This document shows, piece after piece, positions 14,911 through 22,600 of a DNA stretch of 32,531 nucleotides (within the stretch, counting starts at the first letter, position 1; every line of letters begins with the position of its first letter). Location: the NCBI RefSeq assembly GCF_030815125.1, contig NZ_JAUSWH010000028.1, forward strand, positions 1-32,531, written 5' to 3'. The notes under the pieces are model-generated. The model saw only the letters and a program-made list of their open reading frames with translations, had not been told where the DNA came from and searched no databases. The stretch is from Allorhizobium paknamense. Its GTDB lineage: Bacteria > Pseudomonadota > Alphaproteobacteria > Rhizobiales > Rhizobiaceae. Position numbers and translations under genes: made by a program.

Positions 14911-15977
14911 GGCTTCTCTCCTTGCTTAAGGCGACATGAGGCCATCTGCTTCAGCTTCTTCTCTGTATAGCCACCTTTGTTTGCCAGTTCTGACAAAGAG
15001 ACAGTGGCGAGATCGGATTGTATGACTCCGCCTTCAGACCTAGGTTTCACGTCCGGAAGAATAATGGTCGTCACTCCGTCCTCTATACCCGCATATGCAC
15101 GTATGTCGGTCGCGGTTTCGACTGTTCGACCACGCCTGCAAACATCTTCGGAATGATCAGGCTTCGATTGGAATGGAGCTTTTAGTTTCAACTCGCTGGT
15201 CGAGCACCTTTGGTCTTTCGGTATCGGACCGACCGGCTGGAGATTTTGAAGAGAACCATATTGAAGCATCTGGTGTAGGGCTATGGACGCCTCACCGAAC
15301 CTTGGACCAATGTCGGTTACGAGAGCAAACGTAGCTCTTCCTTTGTAACTGACCCAAGCCACTGATCCCAATAGGCCAGAGTGGCTACGAGGTACTACGA
15401 TTCCGGGCACTTTTGCTGCATCCACGGAAACCACCCCTCCCCCTACAAGGTGTTTTAGCGCTGTTGTCGAGACATACGTCTGCGTTGTGCCCCCGGTAGC
15501 CGTAGGAACATTTTCTCCTATCTTCGGTCGGCCTTTCCCGTCGCCTACTAGAAAACGCCCATCTCCGAGTTCCCTTTCGCACGGGACCCTAGGCTTGTTC
15601 TCCTCAATTGGGACTACCTCCATTGCGAAGACGCAAAACACTGGTGAGCCTGCCCTGAACCCCTGAGCTTCAGCCTTCAGCCACTCATTACGGCATTTTA
15701 TGTTATTAGCTTTTGGTGCGCAGGGTATCCTTGGCTTACCTACAAGGTTTACGCCATTAGCCAGATACGTATAACCATGATCACCCACTGTGTAAGATGC
15801 AGTAGTGCCGTCTGGATTTACCGCCAGACCCCCAAGCTCGATCAGAACGTTTTCGGGATATGAAAGGCGTTCTCCTGTGTCTGGATCAGTACATCTTCGA
15901 TCCGCAAATGTCGGAGACGCCGTTAGCACTACAGGTATTAGAAAGGATGCGAGAAGACGATAGCTGCGTGACAGCAT
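14907..15977 (-). CDS. Exported protein with GH75 (chitosanase)-like segment
   Basis: The product has 356 residues from ATG 15977, preceded by AGGGGGAAT. It has a signal peptide to about residue 26 (LLASFLIPVVLTASPTFA). The segment VAWVSYKGRATFALVTDIGPRFGEASIALHQML resembles the core of family 75 glycoside hydrolases, in which the D-x-GP and GEAS region is conserved. The rest is poorly matched, so catalytic activity is uncertain. If active it would attack a polysaccharide outside the cytoplasm. It is translationally coupled to the Cys-rich protein downstream. Its region looks lower in GC than the backbone, in keeping with acquired cargo. Confidence 0.55.
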   Translation of the reverse strand: MLSRSYRLLASFLIPVVLTASPTFADRRCTDPDTGERLSYPENVLIELGGLAVNPDGTTASYTVGDHGYTYLANGVNLVGKPRIPCAPKANNIKCRNEWLKAEAQGFRAGSPVFCVFAMEVVPIEENKPRVPCERELGDGRFLVGDGKGRPKIGENVPTATGGTTQTYVSTTALKHLVGGGVVSVDAAKVPGIVVPRSHSGLLGSVAWVSYKGRATFALVTDIGPRFGEASIALHQMLQYGSLQNLQPVGPIPKDQRCSTSELKLKAPFQSKPDHSEDVCRRGRTVETATDIRAYAGIEDGVTTIILPDVKPRSEGGVIQSDLATVSLSELANKGGYTEKKLKQMASCRLKQGEKP

Positions 15978-16126
15978 TTTATTCCCCCTAACCAAAGTGA
16001 CCCCAACTCACTTCAACTTTACGGAGATAAACATATTTTACTCTCGCAGAGAAGATGGATGCTTGACCAACGTTAGTAATTAAATGGCGGTATTGTACCA
16101 GATATGAATATTGGCTCTGATTTTTG

Positions 16127-16888
16127 CTATCGTGCTAACGTATACACGGGTCTTGCGTTGGACAAAGCTTTAGTCCTTTTTGCGATTCCATTGGCAAGAC
16201 GATAGCTGCCCTCAAGCGTCTTCACGATCGCAAATCCTTGATGTGCGAAAATCTCGGCACCTTGAGTGAAGATGTCGAGCGCAGGGTCAGCCGCACGCCC
16301 GTTCCCCATGAAGATCTTGAGGCTGGTCCCGCCATTACCCCCTCCCCTGGCGACCACACGGCCGTTCTCCACGCAGGTCGCGCCGTCGCCATTGAGAATG
16401 AAATCAGCGGCACCATCCCGATCGATATCGCCGCGGGAAAGGTAATCATCTGAAAACTCCGCACGACCTGATGGACCACACTCCTTGCGCCAAGCATCCA
16501 TTTCTTTTGCGACCGCAGGCGGCAGGCCTTGCGACGCTTCTGGAGCCGCCTTAGCGCCGGTCGGCGCGGGCGAGCAGGCCAGCGCGCCCTCTGCGAACGC
16601 GCAGCGCGTGAGGCCCGGCGGCAAAGGCACCCGGAACAGGCTGCCCTCCTCTGCGGTACGAAAGCACATGGCTGTCAGCGGCTCGGATGTCTCGCTCAGG
16701 TAGTTGAACTCCATGCGCCCATTGATCAACTCGGGTGTGAATATCTGGGGAGGCTTGTGGCTGCCGATCTCGACCAGCGCGTGATGCACCGGCACTCCGC
16801 AGGCGTTAGGGAGCATTGCCGGTTGAGCGGCGAAGGTGGGCACGGCTGACAGGATGGCAGGCAGAAGGCCTAGAGTGATAGCTCTCAT
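16127..16888 (-). CDS. Exported protein with Ca-binding-type repeat
   Basis: The product has 253 residues from ATG 16888 (an in-frame TTG at 16900 would add four). The signal peptide is AITLGLLPAILSAVPTFA. One GDIDRDGAADFILNGD segment (about 156-171) is a calcium-binding/FG-GAP-like loop of the type found in exported proteins. A short Ala/Pro-rich linker precedes it. No enzyme family is recognised. It lies between a lipoprotein gene and the GH75-like gene, all on the minus strand, so it belongs to a cluster of exported proteins. Confidence 0.6.
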   Translation of the reverse strand: MRAITLGLLPAILSAVPTFAAQPAMLPNACGVPVHHALVEIGSHKPPQIFTPELINGRMEFNYLSETSEPLTAMCFRTAEEGSLFRVPLPPGLTRCAFAEGALACSPAPTGAKAAPEASQGLPPAVAKEMDAWRKECGPSGRAEFSDDYLSRGDIDRDGAADFILNGDGATCVENGRVVARGGGNGGTSLKIFMGNGRAADPALDIFTQGAEIFAHQGFAIVKTLEGSYRLANGIAKRTKALSNARPVYTLAR

Positions 16889-16940
16889 GGTGCGTTCCAA
16901 TGTGGTGGGGACTGGAAAATGATCGCGCCTCCCATGCCAT

Positions 16941-17309
16941 TTACATTCGGGTCATGCGGACGTTTTTCATGATGGGGCAACCGCCGACGTACAGCGACTT
17001 GGCATCCGGAAAGTTGAAGTTGCAGATCTGGTCCTCGTCACTTCCGTTGAACACGACATTCTGGCCGGGTGTCAGCTTCAGACGGTCTTCACCAAGCTGT
17101 TCCCATTTGAAGACAAGCTGCTTGCCCTCACCCTTGAGTATGGCGGTACCGCCCTTGATCACTTCGAACGTATTGCCTGCGTTATCACGGTAGGTTCCTT
17201 CGAGGGACTGACTACCCGAGCAGGAGGCCAAGGCAAGCGGGAGCGCGATCGCGAGAGCCGCGAGAGCAGGGTTAAAGCTGGACGAAATGCTGCGACTGGG
17301 AATGAGCAT
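16941..17309 (-). CDS. Small lipoprotein
   Basis: The product has 122 residues from ATG 17309, preceded by GGAGG. The signal peptide ends in the lipobox LASC, with C30 the expected lipidated Cys. The mature part (EGTYRDNAGNTFEVIKGGTAILKGEGKQLVFKWEQLG) is a small beta-sheet domain of the kind seen in many unnamed periplasmic lipoproteins. It is the first gene of the exported-protein cluster that runs down to 14452. Confidence 0.7.
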   Translation of the reverse strand: MLIPSRSISSSFNPALAALAIALPLALASCSGSQSLEGTYRDNAGNTFEVIKGGTAILKGEGKQLVFKWEQLGEDRLKLTPGQNVVFNGSDEDQICNFNFPDAKSLYVGGCPIMKNVRMTRM

Positions 17310-17406
17310 GAGAAACAAGCCTCCAAGCGAGAGAGACTGGCGAAATCCGAAATATCGGTGAGGTAGCCAGGTTGCCGCCCCTGCGGCAATCACTGGGTAG
17401 CAAAAA

Positions 17407-17529
17407 TCACGACTTTTGCCGGAAGAGGTAATAGCAGAGGTGCGCTAGTCACAAGGCTCTAAAATCTGAATAGATTCAATGTCGCTAAATAACGTCATTA
17501 TGCGGGCAAGACTCTTGCAAAAGTCGTGA
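17407..17529. repeat. Inverted repeat upstream of the serine recombinase
   Basis: TCACGACTTTTGC (17407-17419) recurs as its exact reverse complement at 17517-17529, 97 bases away, and the right copy ends 75 bases before the recombinase start. Resolvases usually act on sites with inverted subsites just upstream of their own gene, so this is a candidate res site and operator. Confidence 0.55.
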
Positions 17530-17603
17530 CTTCTGTCCCAGAATCCGTATCCGAGGAGTGACATGGAGGTGGCATGGTTTCCGAGGTCAATCAGGAGACA
17601 GCC

Positions 17604-18158
17604 ATGACCAGATTCATCGGATATGCCCGTGTCAGCACCGACGGGCAAGACCTTGCATACCAGCTTGATCGTCTGCGCTCGGCTGGTTGTCGCCGGATAT
17701 TTCAGGAGAAGCGCAGCGGCAAATCCGCGCGCGACCGCCCGCAGTTGCAGAGTATGCTGGCAACCCTGAAGCCGGGGGATATCATCCTATCGACCGTAAC
17801 CGACCGCATGGCTCGGGATCCGCTCGACATGCTGCAAATCTTGCAACGGGTGAAGGATGCGGGCGCAGGCCTGCGGTTACTTGATGAACCGTTCATCGAC
17901 ACCACGTCCGAAATGGCAGATCTGCTGCTGTTCATTCTCGGATGGTTTGCCCGCTGGCACCGGCTGAGGATCCTGGAGAACACTGCCCATGGGCGAGAAA
18001 GGGCCAAACAGCGCGGCGTCAAGTTCGGACGCCCGCCGAAACTAGATGCAAACGATCGAAGCGAAATTTCAAAACGATACGCAAACGGTGAGGGGTCTAC
18101 AGATTTAGCAGCCGCCTTCTGTGTGAGCCAAAGAACGATAAAGCGGGCTCTGATGTAG
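17604..18158 (+). CDS. Serine recombinase (resolvase/invertase family)
   Basis: The product has 184 residues, the usual length for a Tn3-type resolvase. The N-terminus IGYARVSTDGQD carries the nucleophile S11, followed by DRMARD with the catalytic Arg residues. The dimer helix is FARWHRLRILENTAHGRERAKQRG, in which the usual Glu of FAxxER is His. A C-terminal helix-turn-helix follows (STDLAAAFCVSQRTIKRAL). ATG at 17604 follows AGGAGA. No transposase gene accompanies it, so its likely role is resolving plasmid multimers or acting as a relic of a transposon. A candidate site lies at 17407-17529. Confidence 0.9.
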   Translation: MTRFIGYARVSTDGQDLAYQLDRLRSAGCRRIFQEKRSGKSARDRPQLQSMLATLKPGDIILSTVTDRMARDPLDMLQILQRVKDAGAGLRLLDEPFIDTTSEMADLLLFILGWFARWHRLRILENTAHGRERAKQRGVKFGRPPKLDANDRSEISKRYANGEGSTDLAAAFCVSQRTIKRALM

Positions 18159-18178
18159 ATGAAACACCTGAGCCCGCT
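18142..18178. terminator. Bidirectional terminator candidate
   Basis: The perfect 9-bp inverted repeat AGCGGGCTC/GAGCCCGCT (18142-18150 and 18170-18178) spans the stop of the recombinase gene. It separates that gene from the converging gene at 18199. Only a short GATTT follows, so termination is plausible but not certain. Confidence 0.45.
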
Positions 18179-18198
18179 GATTTCGGCGAAAGGCCGGT

Positions 18199-18570
18199 TT
18201 ATTGATCCGTAATTAACTCCTTGCCCACGAGATCGAAGCCTTGCCAAGACATTGCAACGCTGAAACGCTTGAATAGGCCGACGAATTCTTGGATCGTAAG
18301 TCCGTCAATTTCGACCTTTCGTGCGGTTGGAGAAGATGAACCCGCTAGATGCGCTTTCGCTTCCTCATAGTTCTGAGCCTTCACTAGGTAGGCGGAAATG
18401 GAAGAATAGGTTTCTCCCGCGTACAACGTTAATCCGACAACGATCTCGTCGTCGGTCTTAAGACCTCGATCCGTCAAAAGCGCTTGTATAGTAGCATCGA
18501 CGTCGTTGTCCGCCGCTACAGCACCTTGCCAGTCGTTATATTGTGCACTTGTGTCGAAGATTTCTGACAT
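18199..18570 (-). CDS. Hypothetical acidic protein
   Basis: The product has 123 residues, preceded by AGGAG at a good distance. It is acidic and helical with no membrane segment (SEIFDTSAQYNDWQGAVAADNDVDATIQALL). No family is recognised. It follows the small membrane peptide gene on the same strand by 30 bases, so the two may be one operon. The layout of a peptide plus a soluble partner would suit a toxin-antitoxin or immunity pair, but nothing in the sequence proves that. Confidence 0.62.
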   Translation of the reverse strand: MSEIFDTSAQYNDWQGAVAADNDVDATIQALLTDRGLKTDDEIVVGLTLYAGETYSSISAYLVKAQNYEEAKAHLAGSSSPTARKVEIDGLTIQEFVGLFKRFSVAMSWQGFDLVGKELITDQ

Positions 18571-18600
18571 GTGTTCTCCTGTTTGAATTTGAGCATTGGA

Positions 18601-18732
18601 CTATCGCTTCACGATGATGTGCGTCATCAAGGCTATCAGGATCATGAAGAATAGAACCCAAATAGCCTCTGACCCCTCAGCCGAGACAGACAGTCCATTG
18701 AATGTTAAGTGAAGTGTTGATGCTCCGGTCAT
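18601..18732 (-). CDS. 43-residue single-pass membrane peptide
   Basis: ATG at 18732 has a perfect AGGAG eight bases before it. The product begins MTGASTLHLTFNGLSVSAEG. One hydrophobic helix follows (AIWVLFFMILIALMTHIIV), ending in the basic tail KR. This size and shape are typical of small membrane proteins, including type I toxins. Its leader contains two competing hairpins (18744-18784), and the soluble protein gene at 18199-18570 follows 30 bases downstream. Function is unknown. Confidence 0.55.
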   Translation of the reverse strand: MTGASTLHLTFNGLSVSAEGSEAIWVLFFMILIALMTHIIVKR

Positions 18733-18743
18733 AGATTTCTCCT

Positions 18744-18784
18744 AGCCGGGCACAGAAAATCGCCCGGCTTACGCCTCGGGCGAT
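18744..18784 (-). promoter_or_regulatory. Leader with two mutually exclusive hairpins
   Basis: On the minus strand the leader of the membrane peptide contains ATCGCCCG, then CGGGCGAT overlapping AGCCGGGC, then GCCCGGCT, which ends beside the AGGAG site. In plus coordinates stem 1 is 18759-18766 with 18777-18784, and stem 2 is 18744-18751 with 18762-18769. Both are perfect 8-bp stems and share 18762-18766, so only one can form at a time. Stem 2 sits beside the ribosome site. This is the design of an attenuator or switch, but no ligand or antisense RNA is identified. Confidence 0.5.
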
Positions 18785-19070
18785 CTCTGTTTGCATGGGA
18801 CCTGACTCCCGATGCTCGAGCGTGGTTTGTCAACAGCTCGACAGACATCGTGATCGCTTCGACATCCCTGCGACCTAGGGTTCCGCTTGGATTAGATGCC
18901 AGGCTGCGGACGGCCTTTTCCCTTACACGGGATGTTCCTCTGCGATGACAGGATCAGCTCTCGGAACTACACTTCGAGTAGCACAGGAGCACTGCGAAGG
19001 CAACTCCTAAGGCCTTGCATTAGCTGAACGGAACCCCACTTCCTTGGTTGATCTAGTCCAAGGAGGAATG
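18785..19070. other. Intergenic region without a recognisable gene
   Basis: About 285 bases lie between the peptide leader (minus strand) and the gene at 19071 (plus strand). I see no convincing gene or tRNA. It must hold divergent promoters. The segment 18810-18870 contains short dyads (GCTCGA and TCGAGC; CGATG and CATCG) that could be operators or part of a small RNA. Confidence 0.4.
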
Positions 19071-19400
19071 ATGCCCCACTATCATTTAGAAGGTTTCGAA
19101 AGCACTTGGCGTCTGGTGCGAGAGACGCTTGCCAGCCAGAAATTTCGAGTGTCGACCCCCAACGGCTTAGAGTTGGCGGTGGATATACATTACACTGCCG
19201 GGAAGATCCTGACGGTCAACATCGTCTCAGCAGGCGAAGTCAGTAAGGCCACGCTTGAACCCATTATGAACGAGATAGCCCGCCTCGGTCTTTATCGTGG
19301 AGATTTTGCAGTCATCGACTACACCATTTCGATAACTGAGCGGATTCGCGATGGAAATTACTCGATTTCTGAAGAGCTGCGGGAGCACCGTCAGCTCTAA
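19071..19400 (+). CDS. Hypothetical small protein
   Basis: The product has about 109 residues. AAGGAGG lies just before two tandem ATG codons, and I take the second (19071) because the first leaves almost no spacer. Sequence such as MPHYHLEGFESTWRLVRETLASQKFRVSTPNGLELAVDIHY suggests an alpha/beta fold, without a family I know. It converges with the partition operon, ending 7 bases from it. Confidence 0.55.
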   Translation: MPHYHLEGFESTWRLVRETLASQKFRVSTPNGLELAVDIHYTAGKILTVNIVSAGEVSKATLEPIMNEIARLGLYRGDFAVIDYTISITERIRDGNYSISEELREHRQL

Positions 19401-19407
19401 AATTTGA

Positions 19408-19797
19408 TCATTTCTTTGAGGCTTGGTGCAACAACTCGACCGCCTTCTCGAATGCTTCCCCCAGCACCCAGCCGTTGGCATCGGCAATCGCGTAGAACGC
19501 TTCGATCGTGTCCGGCCGGACCTTCAGGTTCAGCTGGGCCGAGCGACCTGTGCGACGGCGACGGGTGGCTCGAGCGGCGACAGGTGCCGGGCTTGGTACG
19601 GGAGCCGGTTGCGCGGCGACCGCTTTCGGTTCGCGGCTCTTGAACTGGGTTTTCTCGGCAGCCTTGGCAACGGCAGCCTTGTCGGGCCGCTTAGCAGGGG
19701 TCGGTTTGAAGTCGCTGAGATCCAGCACCGCGGCGGGTTCCGCTGTGACCGTCTCGTCGATGTCGTCGTCAAATCCGAGGCTGGGACGGTTGTTCAT
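19408..19797 (-). CDS. Small partition partner of ParA (ParB/ParG-like)
   Basis: The product has 129 residues. The N-terminal two thirds is a disordered Ala/Pro/Lys-rich tail with an Arg cluster (ATRRRRTGRS). The C-terminal RSAQLNLKVRPDTIEAFYAIADANGWVLGEAFEKAVELL looks like a ribbon-helix-helix DNA-binding domain. The ATG overlaps the parA stop by one base. By position and design it is the centromere-binding partner of ParA, probably binding the repeats at 20533-20686. An Arg-containing flexible tail that stimulates ParA is known for ParG-type proteins. Confidence 0.78.
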   Translation of the reverse strand: MNNRPSLGFDDDIDETVTAEPAAVLDLSDFKPTPAKRPDKAAVAKAAEKTQFKSREPKAVAAQPAPVPSPAPVAARATRRRRTGRSAQLNLKVRPDTIEAFYAIADANGWVLGEAFEKAVELLHQASKK

Positions 19798-20483
19798 CAG
19801 GCCGCCCTCCCCTGCACGCCCGCCTGCTTGAGGCGCGCGATCACTTCAGCGGCAAATTCCATCGCGTTCTGCACCGCCTTCTCGACGTTGCTGACCTGCT
19901 TCGGATCGAGCTTCGACAGCAGACCGCCGAAATCCAGCAGGTCGCGGTACGCGGCGCGCTCGACGATCGAGGTGGACAGAACCTCAATCCCGGCGTTGTC
20001 CAGCTGATCGCGCACGTTCTTCAGCGAGCGCGAGGTCACCGCCGCGCTGACGCGGGTCAGCAGAACCGCGAACGGAATCTCGCGGCGGGCCATGCGGGAC
20101 TGGTTGCGGATCAGCTTGATGGTCTTGGATGCGCCCTTGGCATCCATGGAGGCGCCCTGGGTCGGGATTATGACCAGGTCCGACATGCCGACGGCGTTGG
20201 CGACCATCAAACTCGCGGTGCCTTCACAGTCGATGATGACGAACTGGTGCTCGGACGACGCGTCCTCGATAAGGTCGGTGATGGTATCCTCGGTCACATC
20301 GCCGATGATCGTGATGTTATCGGGCTTGCCCGGCAGGGCGGCCCACTGGGAAATCCAGCGTTCGGGATCGGCATCGATGATGGCAACGGATGCACCGCGG
20401 GCGGCAAGCTCGCCGGAGAGCAGGAGCGCGGAGGTTGTCTTGCCGGCGCCACCCTTGGGGTTGGCAAATGAGATCACGGGCAT
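19797..20483 (-). CDS. parA: ParA-family partition ATPase
   Basis: The product has 228 residues, a short type Ib ParA without an N-terminal DNA-binding domain. It has the deviant Walker A KGGAGKTT (10-17), IIDADPE and a Walker B-like strand FVIIDCEG. It drives segregation of plasmid copies. It forms an operon with the small partner gene downstream and is divergent from repA. The region between holds the repeats that probably serve as centromere and operator. Confidence 0.93.
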   Translation of the reverse strand: MPVISFANPKGGAGKTTSALLLSGELAARGASVAIIDADPERWISQWAALPGKPDNITIIGDVTEDTITDLIEDASSEHQFVIIDCEGTASLMVANAVGMSDLVIIPTQGASMDAKGASKTIKLIRNQSRMARREIPFAVLLTRVSAAVTSRSLKNVRDQLDNAGIEVLSTSIVERAAYRDLLDFGGLLSKLDPKQVSNVEKAVQNAMEFAAEVIARLKQAGVQGRAA

Positions 20484-20532
20484 GGCGGTATCCTTCTGTT
20501 CCTTGTCATCCTACGGTGAAAAACCTAACAGA

Positions 20533-20686
20533 TAGCTACCAGATAGCCAATGTTAGCCGGTAGCTATCGGCTATCCCAGTGATACCAAAATGTTACTAGT
20601 AGCTACCAGATATCTATATAGTAGCTACTAGATACCGCTTACAGCTTGATCCGCAAAATGCTGCCTTAGCTGGTAGCTACCAGATA
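20533..20686. repeat. Five TAGCTACCAGATA repeats (candidate parS)
   Basis: Copies of the 13-mer start at 20533, 20561 (degenerate: TAGCTATCGGCTA), 20600, 20622 (one mismatch) and 20674. Each contains the palindromic core TAGCTA or a close form, and the spacing is irregular. They fill the divergent space between parA and repA. This is the normal place for the centromere of type Ib partition systems and for autoregulation of parA. Confidence 0.75.
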
Positions 20687-20791
20687 CTACATGGTAGCAT
20701 AGGCTCATCTGAATGCAAAAGCCCCGGAACCGGCGGGCAAAACAAGCAAAAACCATTGGCAGGAATCTCCCGGCAGGGTACGGTGCATGTC

Positions 20792-22021
20792 ATGGCTATC
20801 AAGAAACTCCACCTGAAATCCCGCGAAGACTTCGCCGACCTGTCGCTGCACGACAAGAACGCGTACCTTCAGGGCGTCGCCGCCGAGATCATGACGGCAC
20901 GGGGGGAAGAGCCTATCGAGCTGGATAAGGACGCCCTGGCGCGCCTGCGCCGTTATTACAGCCGACGCTCGATGGCGGACCTCAAACTGGCGGAACTGGG
21001 AGGCCAGCTGCGCGGCGTTCTGGAAAAGATCGCCGACGGCATCCGTACCGACGAAGTCCGCAAGATCCTCAATCACGAGCTTCCGGCGCCCAAGCGGGCG
21101 ACCGGGTTCTCGCGTCCGGCGCCGCTGGACGATGCCCAGCTGATGTTTTTCGTCCCGACCGTGCAGGACGCACCGATCAAGGACGATTTCAACCTGATGG
21201 ACATCGCGCCGTTCGCGCTATCGAAGTCCGGCGGGGCAGGGGTCATCCGTTACGAACTCAAGGACTCGATCATCACGATCGAGGGCGGCGCGGAGGTGGG
21301 CCTGGCAACGGCCTACGACTACGATATCGTGATCAACATGATCTCGCACCTTGCCGAGGCAACCCGCCAGTACCGCATCGACGAGGCCAAGGGCCTCAAG
21401 CCGAGCATTCCGCCCCAGGTCTACCGCCCCGCCGCAGCCGAGATCCTGAAGTTCTGCCGCCGCGAACTGGGGGGCAAGCAGTACGAAGACCTCGAGCGTG
21501 CGCTGGCACGCCTTCAGGCGACCAACATCCGCATCACCAATCTCAAGGGTGACCGCGACGCTCGCGACCGTCGCGCGACAGAATCCTTCCCGCTGATCGG
21601 GCGCTACAAGGTGGTGAGCCGGACGTTCCAGGACCGCATCGACCAGGTCGAGATCGAGATCCCGTTGTGGGTCTACGACGGCGTTGTACGCCCGGACGGC
21701 AAGCCGACCATCCTGACCCTCAATCCCGACTACTTCCTGCTCTCGCGCCCGATCGCAAAATTTATCTACCGCCTCGCCCGCAAGGCCGCGGGCGACACCA
21801 CCGCGTTCTACTCGCTGAAGGAGCTGCACAAACGCAGCGGCGCGAAAGTGCCCATGCGGAAGTTCCGCCAAACCATTGTGGAGATCGTGGAGACTGCCAA
21901 GACGACGCCGCTTCCGGACTACGACCTGTCCCTTGAGGATCGCGGCCATGACATGATCCTGCACATGCGGAAACGCAACAGGGTGACCGGCACGGAAATG
22001 GATCTTCCGGCGCTGGCATGA
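20792..22021 (+). CDS. repA: Plasmid replication initiator, RPA family
   Basis: The product has 409 residues, matching in length and wording the RepA/RPA initiators of alphaproteobacterial plasmids. Markers include APLDDAQLMFFVPTVQD, LKDSIITIEGGAEVGLATAYDYDIVINMISHL, LTLNPDYFLLSRPIAKFIYRLARKAAG and a C-terminal winged-helix region. It binds iterons to open the origin. ATG at 20792 is chosen because the conserved N-terminus starts there, and the upstream ribosome site is weak. The iteron array begins at its stop codon. Confidence 0.93.
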   Translation: MAIKKLHLKSREDFADLSLHDKNAYLQGVAAEIMTARGEEPIELDKDALARLRRYYSRRSMADLKLAELGGQLRGVLEKIADGIRTDEVRKILNHELPAPKRATGFSRPAPLDDAQLMFFVPTVQDAPIKDDFNLMDIAPFALSKSGGAGVIRYELKDSIITIEGGAEVGLATAYDYDIVINMISHLAEATRQYRIDEAKGLKPSIPPQVYRPAAAEILKFCRRELGGKQYEDLERALARLQATNIRITNLKGDRDARDRRATESFPLIGRYKVVSRTFQDRIDQVEIEIPLWVYDGVVRPDGKPTILTLNPDYFLLSRPIAKFIYRLARKAAGDTTAFYSLKELHKRSGAKVPMRKFRQTIVEIVETAKTTPLPDYDLSLEDRGHDMILHMRKRNRVTGTEMDLPALA

Positions 22022-22405
22022 TTTTGTCAGACCGCCGTACTTCGGTCCGCCCTTCTTTGACAAAAATGCCGCGCACCCTTCTTCCGCCGATTTTGTCAAA
22101 GCGCCGTACATCGATCCGCCCATCTTTGACAAAAATCCCTTTGGGCGCCAACGGCGTGGGTTATCCACAGCCGTCTGTGGGTAACATGGGGATATGTCAA
22201 AACCTGCCGTACATCGGTCCGCGAAGACCGTACTTCGTTCCGTCGGCGCCGTACTTCGTTCCGTCAATCACCGTACATCATTCCGTCAAAACCGTACTTC
22301 GTTCCAGAATCAGCTTTCAAGGCATTGAATTGGATGACGAATTTCAGAGTAAAACTTACTCTAAAACTTCTTCTTTCTAAAACTGTCAAAACTTATCTAA
22401 AACGC
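22021..22405. other. Replication origin (oriV): iterons, DnaA boxes, AT-rich repeats
   Basis: Seven iterons of CCGTACWTCGKTCCG type start at 22035, 22104, 22207, 22228, 22249, 22271 and 22292. The last five are 21-22 bases apart. The first two each sit inside a symmetric frame ATTTTGTCA...TTTGACAAAAAT (22021-22067 and 22090-22137). A perfect DnaA box TTATCCACA lies at 22161-22169, with an inverted near-copy at 22177-22185. From 22345 to 22405 the DNA is AT-rich with five AAAACT-type repeats, a likely unwinding element. All the parts of an iteron origin are present. Confidence 0.92.
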
Positions 22406-22600
22406 TTGCGCTGACATTTTTTTAATTCGGGATTTTTGAATAGATTGGGATCGTCGTCGCTTCCAGTTCCAGACGAGCTTGCACATCGACGTAGTGAGTT
22501 TTCGGCATTTTGCATGAAAGGGACTCAGGGAACGACCGATAATGGCTATAATCGCGTTAGAATCGGTCTGGCGAGCTATCCGGGGGAGGGGACGACACAC

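Noticed and set aside
20533..20686. CRISPR-like array
   Set aside because: Repeats are only 13 bp, irregularly spaced and placed between parA and repA. No cas genes are present anywhere.
21218..22267. Long minus-strand open frame opposite repA and the iterons
   Set aside because: It mirrors a confident RepA gene. Its repeated peptide near the N-terminus is just the translated iteron DNA.
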